NCBI RefSeq assembly: GCF_030409415.1
Contig: NZ_JAUFPW010000036.1
Span: 186,001-250,000, forward strand
Direction: 5' to 3'
DNA length: 64,000 bases
Origin: Pedobacter aquatilis
GTDB lineage: Bacteria; Bacteroidota; Bacteroidia; Sphingobacteriales; Sphingobacteriaceae
Below the pieces are notes generated by a model. It was not told the DNA's origin and searched no databases. It worked only from the letters and a program-made list of their open reading frames with translations. The position numbers and the translations under genes were made by a program. Positions within the stretch are counted from its first letter, which is position 1; each line of letters opens with the position of its first letter. Shown piece after piece: positions 28,236 through 36,393 of the stretch.

Positions 28236-28598
28236 TTATGCAGCTACTGGCGGACCTTTATTGGTAAAGCAATGAACTAAGGCTGAATAATTGCCGAGCA
28301 AATGCAATCCACCTTTAACAGGTTGAGAAATATCGACATTTAGTTCGGAAAAAATAAAATGCTGTACTAAAGCCGGACTTTTATGATGAACAAAATGATC
28401 GCAGACTTTACAATGTTCTGATTTTGTTATCGAGGTTTTATAACGAAAATCGTTACTACGACTTGCATTTTGGTGATGATGAAAACTTTGAAGTGCAATC
28501 ATGCAGAAAAAAACCATCACAAGCGTTAGTGAAATTATTTTTCCTGCAAAAACTGATATAGATGTTCCCTTAGTTTTCAAATCGCAACAAAATTGCAT
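28236..28598 (-). CDS. Small membrane-anchored His/Cys protein
   Basis: A 120-residue protein with a short cytoplasmic N terminus and one hydrophobic segment (about residues 17-40, IISLTLVMVFFCMIALQ). The extracytoplasmic part has SFHHHQN, then EHCKVCDHFVHH, a compact C-x-x-C with flanking histidines, and later HCFTNKG. Such residues are typical of a metal site. It is the first gene of the operon, 102 bases upstream of the TonB receptor start. No family is recognised with confidence, though similar small His/Cys proteins accompany metal-related TonB receptors. Role inferred from composition and context only. Confidence 0.65.
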   Translation of the reverse strand: MQFCCDLKTKGTSISVFAGKIISLTLVMVFFCMIALQSFHHHQNASRSNDFRYKTSITKSEHCKVCDHFVHHKSPALVQHFIFSELNVDISQPVKGGLHLLGNYSALVHCFTNKGPPVAA

Positions 28599-28773
28599 TT
28601 AAATATTAAAGTATCCAAAATATTTTTTTTTAAAAGGAAAATTAAGGCTTGAAATATGTTAGAAACACTGCCTGTCGAGGTTTAATTAGGCTTTAAGTAA
28701 CAAAAATATTAAGAACATAATTTATAAGTTGCTGTTATTCCACAAAACAGAGAATCACCCAAACTAGTTAAAT

Positions 28774-29004
28774 ATGTTTAGCAATAAAGGCACAGAAACC
28801 AGAATTTTGATTATAGGCGATCAAACGATTGTCATCAATAGAGATAAGGAAAACCCGATGAAGTTTCGGATACTGGTTGATAGTGCTTTTAGGGGATATC
28901 TTGAACATATATCTGGAAACTGGCAACTTTCGGAACAACATTCCATTAATGATGAGTTGCTATATAGAATAACTGAAACAGTTGCTTCGGCAAAAAGTGC
29001 TTAG
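28774..29004 (+). CDS. Hypothetical protein, 76 aa, paralog of the convergent neighbour
   Basis: A small soluble beta-rich protein with TETRILIIGDQTIVI followed by KFRILVDSAFRGYLE. It shares with the convergent gene at 29029-29244 a common layout: T-E-T-R-I, a strand with T-I-x-I, a K-rich turn, then R-I-x-V/I-D-x-x-F-x-G-x-[IL]-E and a helical end. No known family. The two genes end 24 bases apart and face each other. Confidence 0.6.
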   Translation: MFSNKGTETRILIIGDQTIVINRDKENPMKFRILVDSAFRGYLEHISGNWQLSEQHSINDELLYRITETVASAKSA

Positions 29005-29028
29005 TTTAAAGTTGCAGAAGTTTTTTAT

Positions 29029-29244
29029 CTAATTAATTAGTTCGCAAATTTTTTCGACAAAGACTGCTTTGATGTTGCTGCCCGAAGTAGGAACAAACTC
29101 CCTCTCTTTTTTTTCTATGTGTCCGCTAAAAACGCCATCTATTCTAACTCTGTAAAGTTTTTCATTAGATTTTTCTCCGGTTAAAATTATAATTGTTCCA
29201 TCAAAATTAATTATTCTGGTTTCGGTTTTTGTTATGTCTTTCAT
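29029..29244 (-). CDS. Hypothetical protein, 71 aa, paralog of the convergent neighbour
   Basis: Product begins MKDITKTETRIINFDGTIII and has LYRVRIDGVFSGHIEKKE, matching the neighbouring plus-strand gene at 28774-29004 segment by segment. The frame can be extended 23 codons upstream to 29313, but that part is unlike the paralog, so the ATG at 29244 is preferred. No family recognised. The pair suggests an old inverted duplication. Confidence 0.6.
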   Translation of the reverse strand: MKDITKTETRIINFDGTIIILTGEKSNEKLYRVRIDGVFSGHIEKKEREFVPTSGSNIKAVFVEKICELIN

Positions 29245-29361
29245 AGGCTTCGTGTAATTTTTACACTTATTAAACGTAGCTATTGAATTATAGTTTATAA
29301 AAAGATACAACAAGCCGGTGTAGGTTTTATTTTACAGATTAGGCAATATTTTCTAAATACC

Positions 29362-30021
29362 TTAAACCTCATCTTTCTTCCTGCTCGACACTAAAATATT
29401 TTCTTTATTTTCCATTTGTAAATAGCCTTCTCGGTAATACTTCTTAACGTATTTAAATTTAACTAAAAAGGATTGGTGACACCTCAAAAAATCCGAAGGG
29501 TGTTAATAAACTCTCGTATTCATTTAAGCCTTTCGACAATAAAATTTCGTGACCATTATTTAAGTAGAATGTTGTGTAGCCTTTATCGCTTCTGCAAAAC
29601 GTAATATCCTCAATAGGAACCACTTCAATAAATTCTACACTTTTCAAAGCTATGCGTTTAGTTGCATCTAAACCCTGAGCCAGATAATAGTCTCTTGCAA
29701 CGGCTAATTGTTGCTGCTCGAATTTCGCCTACTCGCGATGGTGAAAACATTTATTTAATAATGCGGTGAGTGATACCTCATCAATTGGTTTGAGTAAATA
29801 TCCAAATGCACCTAAATTAAGGGCTTGTATATCATATTGATCGTATACAGTTAGGAAAACAACCTGAAAATCGTTAATTCCAACTTCATAGAAAAGATGA
29901 AAGCTATCCCCATCTCTTAAACGAATATCAGCTAAAATTATATCTGGTTTTAAAGCAGGAATTTCCTTCGCTGCTAAAGCAATCTCTGCCGAAGAACCAA
30001 TTACTTCCAGGTAATCGAGAA
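29362..30021 (-). pseudogene. LytTR-type response regulator, truncated and broken
   Basis: The minus strand encodes most of a receiver-LytTR regulator in pieces. The receiver lacks its N terminus: it begins near LLDYLEVIGSSAEIALAAKE and continues through the phospho-acceptor block DIILADIRLRDGDS and the K of YLLKPIDE. A TAG at 29731-29729 follows FHHRE, then the same frame goes on through the linker (AKFEQQQLAVARDYYLAQG) into the LytTR domain (IEDITFCRSDKGYTTFYLNN). It stops early at 29459. A one-base shift restores the rest (CHQSFLVKFKYVKKYYREGY) to the TAA at 29362. So there is a lost 5' end, one nonsense codon and one frameshift. The gene is not functional. Confidence 0.85.
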
Positions 30022-30481
30022 GCGAGCCCTGAGAGCGCGGGAACAAAATTATCTGATTATTTCTTCTATGGATGGCATTGCAAGTTTTCAGCAATTGTGG
30101 GGAGTAAACCAGTTTGTAAAACGAGGGGAAGCCATATTGTCTATTTTACCAATGGATAAAAAAGCGGTTATTGGAAAAATGCTAGTTCCGGCAGTCAATT
30201 CTGGAAAGATTGTTAAAGGAGAAAAAGTTTTAATCAAACTAGATAACTATCGATACCAGGAATATGGAATTGTTGAGGGTTTTGTACAGAATATTTCTTT
30301 CACTCCTGATGAAAAAGGAACTTACTATGTTGATGTTTCGCTCCCAAAAGGATTACAAACTTCATACAACAAAGTTTTACCATTTGATAAGGAACTTAAA
30401 GGCAATGCTGAAATTGTAACGCAAGATTTAAGGTTAATCGAACGATTTTTTTACCAGATTAGAAAACTAACCGGTTCTTAA
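30020..30481 (+). pseudogene. HlyD family adaptor, C-terminal fragment
   Basis: The plus strand carries the C-terminal third of a membrane fusion protein. From about 30020 the frame reads EKRALRAREQNYLIISSMDG, the end of the helical hairpin and the return to the lipoyl domain. It continues with NQFVKRGEAILSILP, the beta-barrel KGEKVLIKLDNYRYQEYGIV and the end DLRLIERFFYQIRKLTG. The final 150 residues are intact but the first two thirds are missing, so it cannot work. It abuts the truncated LytTR gene head to head. It is related in type to the intact HlyD protein at 34795-36000 but not identical. Confidence 0.85.
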
Positions 30482-30522
30482 ACGGATTAATAATCTCGTT
30501 TATAAACATTTTCCTATTGATT

Positions 30523-30912
30523 TTAAGAAATAACACCAGCATTATTTCTCCTTAAAACCTGATTAATTGTTTCTAAAAATTTAGGGAAGAAAACAGGTTT
30601 GACTAAATATTGGTCGCCACCAACACTAAATGCATTAAGTGCAAATTCATCGTAAGCGGTAACAAAAATTATAAATTTAACCTTGTTTCTTAAAATTTTC
30701 GCAACATCTATCCCAGAAATATCCATTCTGATATCTAAAAACAAAAAGTCTATATGATCATCTACATCAATTTCATGGATAGCGGTTAAAGCAGACTCAT
30801 AACTTTTAAGAATCTTAAGTTTTGGAACTTTAGATATGTAACCTGTAAGGATATCAATAGACATCCTATCATCGTCTACGATTACACAGCGATATAATTT
30901 AGAGTTTTTCAT
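30523..30912 (-). CDS. Stand-alone response regulator receiver domain
   Basis: A CheY-like protein of about 129 residues. It has the acidic triad VIVDDDR, the phospho-acceptor in FLFLDIRMD, the T in FVTAYDEF and the lysine in YLVKPV. It matches the receiver part of LytTR regulators but no DNA-binding domain follows: it ends with LRRNNAGVIS. The start at 30912 is preferred to 30927 because MKNSKLYRCVIVDDD gives the usual short N terminus. No histidine kinase is adjacent. It may be an orphan left from the same regulatory locus as the broken LytTR gene. Confidence 0.88.
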   Translation of the reverse strand: MKNSKLYRCVIVDDDRMSIDILTGYISKVPKLKILKSYESALTAIHEIDVDDHIDFLFLDIRMDISGIDVAKILRNKVKFIIFVTAYDEFALNAFSVGGDQYLVKPVFFPKFLETINQVLRRNNAGVIS

Positions 30913-31008
30913 TGAAGATTGAAACACTCTAAGTTATAAATTGTTCAGAAATAATTAAAAAAGTATAATAAATAATACAACCAAAACGATTAAAATTAAT
31001 TAGTTTGC

Positions 31009-31776
31009 TTATTCTTCGTATTGCCAAGTTAACCCACCATCTACAAAATAACTCGACCCAGTTACGTAAGCAGCATCATCAGAAGCTAAAAAAGAAACAA
31101 TTCCGGCAACATCTTCTGGCTTGCCTAAACGTTTTAAAGGAATATTATTTAATACATTCTTTAGCTTTTCTTTATCGTTTAGCAGAGATTTATTAATTGG
31201 CGTTTCAATTGCTCCCGGAGAAACGTTATTAATTCTGATGTTAAACTCTGCAAGTTCAATAGCCAAGTTTCTGCAAAGCATCTTCACTGCACCTTTACTT
31301 GCGCAATATGCCGCATAACCTGGAAAAGGTATTTCTTCGTGAACAGAACTAACATTTACAATTACTCCAGCAATTTTTTTATTGATGCAATAGTTTGTAA
31401 ATGCCTGAATGCCAAAAAACAAACCTTTAAAATTTGTATTCATTACATCGTCATATTCTTCTTCAGTAATTTTCCAGAATGGATTTTTAATTTCCATGCC
31501 TGCATTATTAACTAAAACATCGAGGCTACCAAATGCTTTGATAGCCTCTGAGATTAATTTTTCAACGCCTTTTTTACTGCTGATATCTGCTTCAATAAAA
31601 ACTGCTTCCCTACCCATTTCCTTTACTTCGGCAATAAGTTTTTCACCACGTTCATCAAACTTATGTCCGTTAAATATTACGTTAGCACCCTCCTGAGCAA
31701 ACCTTAACGCACATGCTGATCCAATTCCCTGACTGCTTCCTGTTACTAAAACTGTTTTATTTTCAAATCGATTCAT
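31009..31776 (-). CDS. SDR family oxidoreductase, glucose 1-dehydrogenase type
   Basis: A 255-residue classical short-chain dehydrogenase. The cofactor-binding motif is TGSSQGIG at residues 12-19, followed by NNAGMEI, the catalytic serine in VIVNVSSVHE and the YAAYCASKG motif with catalytic Y and K. The C terminus YVTGSSYFVDGGLTWQYE is typical of glucose 1-dehydrogenase-like members. The real substrate is unknown. It is transcribed alone; the regulator gene lies downstream on the same strand after a 97-base gap. Confidence 0.93.
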   Translation of the reverse strand: MNRFENKTVLVTGSSQGIGSACALRFAQEGANVIFNGHKFDERGEKLIAEVKEMGREAVFIEADISSKKGVEKLISEAIKAFGSLDVLVNNAGMEIKNPFWKITEEEYDDVMNTNFKGLFFGIQAFTNYCINKKIAGVIVNVSSVHEEIPFPGYAAYCASKGAVKMLCRNLAIELAEFNIRINNVSPGAIETPINKSLLNDKEKLKNVLNNIPLKRLGKPEDVAGIVSFLASDDAAYVTGSSYFVDGGLTWQYEE

Positions 31777-31859
31777 ATTAAATAATGAGTTTATTATTTA
31801 AGGTTTAGAAAGCTTTTTTGTTTTAAATAAAATTTATCGATTAGTAATCAATTAAAATA

Positions 31860-31893
31860 AAAAAGCACATCTGCATTTTAACAAATGTGCTCA
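31860..31893 (-). terminator. Probable terminator of the DUF4142 gene
   Basis: AGCACAT and ATGTGCT form a stem with a long loop beginning 20 bases beyond the stop at 31912; on the minus strand the stem is followed by TTTT. The loop of about 15 bases makes it moderate in strength. Confidence 0.55.
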
Positions 31894-31911
31894 AATTTAT
31901 ATAGTGCAATG

Positions 31912-32505
31912 TTACTTTACCTTTTTCTGGAGTTCCTGAATATCAGCAAGATGTTTTTTTAAGGTTGGCAAAGTTCTATCCACAAAAGCTTTTAGCTCGT
32001 TATCTTTAAGCTTTTTACTTCCATCTTCAAAAAGCTTAATATCGTTTTTATGGTCTTTAACCATCGCATCAACATAAGCTCTATCAAAATCCTTTGCTTC
32101 TTTTCTGGTTAACTCGTCTTTTATTTTTAACTCATCTTTACCTACTGATGAAGGCAAAGTAATATTCTTTTTCGCTGCTAAAGCTTTCAATTCTTCATTC
32201 GCCATCGTGTGGTCTGCAATCATCATCGCTGCAAATTCATTAACTTCACTATTTTTAGTTTTTTGCTGAGCAATTATAGCCAAATCAACTTCGGCAATAC
32301 CGCCATTTGCTGCTTTCACCACAAATTCAGCATCACTTTTATCTACATCAATGGCTATCGTATCCGGATTGTTTTTTGTGGTATCTATTTTTGCATTGTT
32401 AGCACTATCGGCAATTTTTGTACTTTCTGTTTTCGAGCCATTACCACAAGCCTGAATTAAAATCAGCGAAGCTGCCAAACATGAAATACTTAATAACTTT
32501 CTCAT
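31912..32505 (-). CDS. DUF4142 lipoprotein
   Basis: A 197-residue lipoprotein with signal MRKLLSISCLAASLILIQAC. Residues about 55-195 form the all-helical, ferritin-like DUF4142 domain, recognisable by FVVKAANGGIAEVDLAIIAQ, MIADHTMANEELKALA and DFDRAYVDAMVKDHKNDIKL. Members are periplasmic and often stress-associated; the biochemical role is not known. Single gene between the ABC transporter and the SDR, with its own terminator. Confidence 0.92.
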   Translation of the reverse strand: MRKLLSISCLAASLILIQACGNGSKTESTKIADSANNAKIDTTKNNPDTIAIDVDKSDAEFVVKAANGGIAEVDLAIIAQQKTKNSEVNEFAAMMIADHTMANEELKALAAKKNITLPSSVGKDELKIKDELTRKEAKDFDRAYVDAMVKDHKNDIKLFEDGSKKLKDNELKAFVDRTLPTLKKHLADIQELQKKVK

Positions 32506-32581
32506 AAAGATTTTTTTAGGATATAATTAATTATCAATGGATTACTTAAATTACAACATCAAAATCGAAAGAAGGTTTGAG

Positions 32582-34798
32582 TTAAATCTGTTCCATAACC
32601 GGAAATTGCTTCATCCACATTTCTTTATAAATACCATTTTTTTTCAACAATGATTTATGGTTTCCTTCTTCAATCATCTCCCCTTTATTTAAAACCACAA
32701 TTTTATCAGCATTAATAACTGTACTTAAACGATGCGCAATTAAGATAATGGTTTTGCCTTTTTCTCTTAGAATTGAAACTGCATTGTGAATATATTCTTC
32801 TGATGTAGAATCTAATGATGAAGTGGCCTCATCCAAAATTAAAATCTCTGGTTCTCGGTACAAGGCCCTCGCAATGGCTAATCTTTGCCTTTGTCCGCCA
32901 GAAAGTGTTGTGGCATTTTCACCTAAATAAGTTTGAAAACCTTGAGGCAGATTTTCTATAAAATCCAAAATATTTAACTGACTACAGATTTTAACAATTC
33001 GTTTCATATCAGGCTCCATCTCACCTACAGCAATGTTATCAATCACATTCCCGGCAAATAAATGAACATCCTGTGGAACCACGCCAACCAATTTCCTTAA
33101 ACTTTCGTTAGTTAGATAATTGATATCAAACTCACCAATCATAATGTTTCCCGATTGCAGCGGATAAATATTTTGTAATAAAGAAAGTAAAGTAGTTTTA
33201 CCTGAGCCACTTTCGCCCACTATTGCAGTAATTTTGCCTTTTTCAACCTTTAGGTTAAAATCTTCGAAAACGGTTACACGAGTTCCATACCGGAAATTAA
33301 CATGCTTAAATTCGATATCGCCAAGCATATCTGGCGTAAATTCGGTACGATTTTCGGTACTTTCCCTTTCCAAATCCATAATCTCGAAAAGCCTGTCGGC
33401 AGCAATTCTTGCATCCTGGAAAACTTTATTCATACCGATTAATCCAATAACTGGCCCGGTAAAATATCCAATAATGGCATAAAATGATAAAAGCTCGCCT
33501 GGTGTAATTAAATTTTGAAGCACAAAACTTGCACCCGCCCACAATAAAATAACCGAGAATATACTTGAAACAAAACTACTGGCATTACCAATCATCAAAG
33601 AGTTTGTACCTGAAGTATAAACGGTTTTCAGCAACTCTACAAACCGAATTTCAGTTTTAAGGTTGGAGAAATTTTCCAATCCGAAACGCTTAATTGTACT
33701 AACGGAGTTTACCGATTCTACCAATTGGTTTTCCAAATCGGCACTTTTTTCCATCAATTTACGCTGTGTGCTTCTGTTTAACTTATTTGAGAAATAATAA
33801 ATTATCGCATATAATGGAATAACAATCAGCATGATCAATGCCAGTTTCCAGTAATAGGTAAACATCAGCGCAAAAGAGAATATCAGGATAAATATGTTTA
33901 CGGCAAAGCCGATTAAAACATCATTTATAAAAGCCCTGATTTTTACCGCATCGTTCATTCTCGAAATAATTTCACCCACACGCATCGTATCAAAAAACTG
34001 TTGCGGAAGTTTCAGCAAATGCTTATAATAGCCTAAAATTAATCGGGCATCAATCTGCTGACCAGTTTTAATGGTAAGTAAGGTTTTGGCGTAATTGATA
34101 AAAATTTGTAATAGAATGATGATTATCATTACTGTTCCCATCAAATTAAGCAAGTTTGTGTTACCCTCGGGTAAAACGTTATCAACTATCTTTTGAAGAA
34201 AAATTGAGGAAGATAAACCTAGAATTGTATAAAAAACTGCACCTATTAAAACCTGAATTAGTATGGATTTATGGGGCATCAACAAATATAAAAACCTTTT
34301 TTCAAGCGAGATTCTTTCCGTTCCAGCGGTAAAATCATCACCAGGCAACAGCATTAATAAAACGCCAGTCCATTTTTGCCTAAATTCATTATGGGTTAGT
34401 TTTTGCATTTCTCCGTAGGCTGGGTCCATAACCTCTATATAATCAGAATGGATGGCATAAAGCACAACGTAGTGCGGTAAATTATTTTGAATAACGTGTG
34501 CAATAACAGGCAATGGAATGCTGAATAAGTTATCGTAATCGGCTTTAACACCTTTTGCCGAAAAACCTAACCTACTGGCCGCTTCAATTAAACCTAAAAC
34601 ATTTGTACCTTTTTTATCTGTAGATGCATACTGCCTTATTCTGGCAATTGGCATATCTAAACCATAATGAATGGCAATAGAAGCCAAACAAGCTGCTCCA
34701 CAATCGGTAACATCGTGCTGTTTTATAATGGTTCTTTTAGCTTGCTTGCCCGAAGAAAATTTAGCCTTTAGGCTGCTAAAAAATGTATTTAGTTTCAT
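32582..34798 (-). CDS. Peptidase-containing ABC transporter (C39 domain) for double-glycine peptides
   Basis: A 738-residue three-domain protein. Residues 25-150 form a C39 cysteine peptidase with Q27, C33 in DVTDCGAACLA, H109 in LPHYVV and D125 in VMDPAYG. Residues about 170-460 are six transmembrane helices. The last 250 residues are an ATPase with Walker A GESGSGKTT, signature LSGGQRQRLAIARAL, Walker B ILILDEATSSLD and the H-loop IAHRLSTV. Such transporters cut the leader of a peptide after Gly-Gly and export the core. All catalytic residues are present. It overlaps the upstream HlyD gene by four bases and lies downstream of two genes for double-glycine peptides. Confidence 0.96.
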   Translation of the reverse strand: MKLNTFFSSLKAKFSSGKQAKRTIIKQHDVTDCGAACLASIAIHYGLDMPIARIRQYASTDKKGTNVLGLIEAASRLGFSAKGVKADYDNLFSIPLPVIAHVIQNNLPHYVVLYAIHSDYIEVMDPAYGEMQKLTHNEFRQKWTGVLLMLLPGDDFTAGTERISLEKRFLYLLMPHKSILIQVLIGAVFYTILGLSSSIFLQKIVDNVLPEGNTNLLNLMGTVMIIIILLQIFINYAKTLLTIKTGQQIDARLILGYYKHLLKLPQQFFDTMRVGEIISRMNDAVKIRAFINDVLIGFAVNIFILIFSFALMFTYYWKLALIMLIVIPLYAIIYYFSNKLNRSTQRKLMEKSADLENQLVESVNSVSTIKRFGLENFSNLKTEIRFVELLKTVYTSGTNSLMIGNASSFVSSIFSVILLWAGASFVLQNLITPGELLSFYAIIGYFTGPVIGLIGMNKVFQDARIAADRLFEIMDLERESTENRTEFTPDMLGDIEFKHVNFRYGTRVTVFEDFNLKVEKGKITAIVGESGSGKTTLLSLLQNIYPLQSGNIMIGEFDINYLTNESLRKLVGVVPQDVHLFAGNVIDNIAVGEMEPDMKRIVKICSQLNILDFIENLPQGFQTYLGENATTLSGGQRQRLAIARALYREPEILILDEATSSLDSTSEEYIHNAVSILREKGKTIILIAHRLSTVINADKIVVLNKGEMIEEGNHKSLLKKNGIYKEMWMKQFPVMEQI

Positions 34799-36000
34799 AA
34801 GCTGGTTGTCTGTATCTCTTTAGCATCTGGAATAACATTTGGATTCAGCCAATCATCAGCCTTATCATAAAGCAGTTGGAAAAGTGTACGTCTGGTTACA
34901 AAAAAGCGGGCTTGCAAAGTCATGCCTTTTTTAATTTTACCTACATAACCATTTTTTAAGTTCAAGCTATTTTTATCGAGCAGACAACGAACCTTGAAGA
35001 AAGGCTGGACACCGTTCTGCATAAAAATATCATTTGATATGGAAATGATTTTCCCAGTGGCCATCCCCCATTCGTTGTAATTGTATGCATCGATTTGAAA
35101 TCTGGCTTTTGTACCAATCTTTAACAATCCAATATCTTTCGGCTGAACGTAGGTTTCTGCAATTAAGCCAGAATCGGGAGAAATTTCACCAAGAATTTCA
35201 TTTGCGGAGATAGAACTTCCAGGTTGAATACCCTTTAATTCTTGCACAGTTCCAGTTAGTGGAGCCTTAATGGTGTAAAATTCCTTTTCCTCTGTATATT
35301 GTTTATCTTTTGTATCAAGTTGTTGATTTTGAATTCTTAGCTGATTAAGTTCAGTTTGCCACTTACTTCCTTGTTCTTCGCCAATTAAAGATAATTCGTT
35401 AAAAACATTGTCTTTTTTAAGCTTAACTTCATCATATTCTACTGCAGAAACCGCTTTCCTTTTATATAGGTAAGCAAAACGTTCAAAGTTTTTAAGTGCA
35501 AGCTGGTAACGTGCTTTCGCCTCGCTAACTCTTTGCATAAAATAGCTGTATTGCTGTCCATAAACGCCAGACTTTAACGGCAGTTTTTTCGACCAATCAT
35601 TTCTTCTATAAGCATTTATTAGCAAACCTAAATCATAAAGCTGGTCTTCAACATCTGTTTGTTGAAACTGATTAAGCTCATCCTGGCTTTCTATGTTCTC
35701 CTTTTTAATGGTAAGTAAAACCTGACCAGCCTTAACATGCATGTTTTCTTTGATAAAGAGAGAATCTACCCTGCCCGCAACCAAAGGTTTAATCTCATTA
35801 CGCTCGGCAGTTGGCCTAAACAAACCAGTACTTTTAACATTTACATCTACCTTAATTAAAAAAATAGAAAGAAACGCCACCATTAGGGTAACCAGTAAAA
35901 CCTGATAGATTATTTTAGTTCTTGAGTTATGTGAATGAAAATGATATTCGGCTGTATTTTCAATAACTTCTTTCGGAAATATATATTTTTCGCTATCCAT
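34795..36000 (-). CDS. HlyD family secretion adaptor protein
   Basis: A 401-residue membrane fusion protein. It has a cytoplasmic N terminus, one membrane helix (about residues 30-52), the first half of a lipoyl domain (AGRVDSLFIKENMHVKAGQVLLTI), a long alpha-helical hairpin (about 100-225), the second lipoyl half (IKAPLTGTVQELKGIQPGSS) and a beta-barrel domain near the C terminus. It bridges the inner membrane ABC transporter to an outer membrane TolC-like duct. Its stop codon overlaps the ABC start, so the two are translationally coupled. No TolC gene lies here; a housekeeping one must be used. The short peptide gene at 36101-36304 lies 100 bases upstream. Confidence 0.94.
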   Translation of the reverse strand: MDSEKYIFPKEVIENTAEYHFHSHNSRTKIIYQVLLVTLMVAFLSIFLIKVDVNVKSTGLFRPTAERNEIKPLVAGRVDSLFIKENMHVKAGQVLLTIKKENIESQDELNQFQQTDVEDQLYDLGLLINAYRRNDWSKKLPLKSGVYGQQYSYFMQRVSEAKARYQLALKNFERFAYLYKRKAVSAVEYDEVKLKKDNVFNELSLIGEEQGSKWQTELNQLRIQNQQLDTKDKQYTEEKEFYTIKAPLTGTVQELKGIQPGSSISANEILGEISPDSGLIAETYVQPKDIGLLKIGTKARFQIDAYNYNEWGMATGKIISISNDIFMQNGVQPFFKVRCLLDKNSLNLKNGYVGKIKKGMTLQARFFVTRRTLFQLLYDKADDWLNPNVIPDAKEIQTTSL

Positions 36001-36048
36001 ATCTAGAAATTATATACGAAAACGAGCGTATTTAGTTTTAGTATAAAC

Positions 36049-36077
36049 AAAAAAGAACCGAAATAACGGCTCTTTTT
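36049..36077 (-). terminator. Hairpin between the second peptide gene and the exporter
   Basis: AAAAAAGAACCG and CGGCTCTTTTT form an 8-bp stem with one mismatch, followed by a T run on the minus strand. It lies between the peptide stop at 36101 and the HlyD start at 36000. It could end most transcripts from the peptide genes and let some read into the exporter. Confidence 0.65.
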
Positions 36078-36100
36078 AATTATAAATAATTAAGTTATAA

Positions 36101-36304
36101 TCATTTTCCAAATCCATAAAATGATGAATCGAGATTGATATCGTTACCAATTGATATTTCTGTAACGTTGTGATGACTGCCATAAGAGCGCTCGAATTTT
36201 AGCGCTAATAAATTTTCAGTAGAACTGCTTGCAGATATCCCTGAATTATAGGAATTATCACCACCATTTATTTCGAGTAATTCTGCATTTGATAAATTTT
36301 TCAT
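36101..36304 (-). CDS. Double-glycine leader peptide 2, 67 aa
   Basis: A small precursor peptide. The leader MKNLSNAELLEINGG has the class II-type pattern: hydrophobic residues spaced before a Gly-Gly at residues 14-15, which is the cleavage site used by C39 transporters. The 52-residue core starts DNSYNSGISASSS, is polar and Ser/Asn-rich, has no cysteine, and ends DSSFYGFGK. No modification enzyme lies nearby, so it is probably exported unmodified as a bacteriocin-like or signalling peptide. It lies in the same direction and directly upstream of the HlyD and ABC genes. Confidence 0.85.
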   Translation of the reverse strand: MKNLSNAELLEINGGDNSYNSGISASSSTENLLALKFERSYGSHHNVTEISIGNDINLDSSFYGFGK

Positions 36305-36340
36305 AATTCGAAGTTTTACTTTTGTTCACTTTTGAATCCA

Positions 36341-36371
36341 AAAAAAGGTCCTGAAATATCAGGACCTTTTT
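36341..36371 (-). terminator. Strong hairpin between the two peptide genes
   Basis: AAAAAAGGTCCTGA and TCAGGACCTTTTT form a perfect stem around a four-base loop, with A and T tracts on both sides. It begins 22 bases after the stop of peptide gene 1 at 36394. No -7 element was found between it and peptide gene 2, so read-through is one way the second gene could be expressed. Confidence 0.85.
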
Positions 36372-36393
36372 ATAATTGAGGTTTTAATTCAAA

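Noticed and set aside
28236..28598. Third exported double-glycine peptide
   Set aside because: It has a membrane helix and His/Cys motifs, no Gly-Gly leader, and lies in the TonB receptor operon on the far side of unrelated genes.
30068..30481. Intact small HlyD-type gene
   Set aside because: The frame lacks the membrane helix, first lipoyl half and most of the hairpin; homology continues upstream of its ATG to about 30020 and then ends abruptly. It is a fragment.
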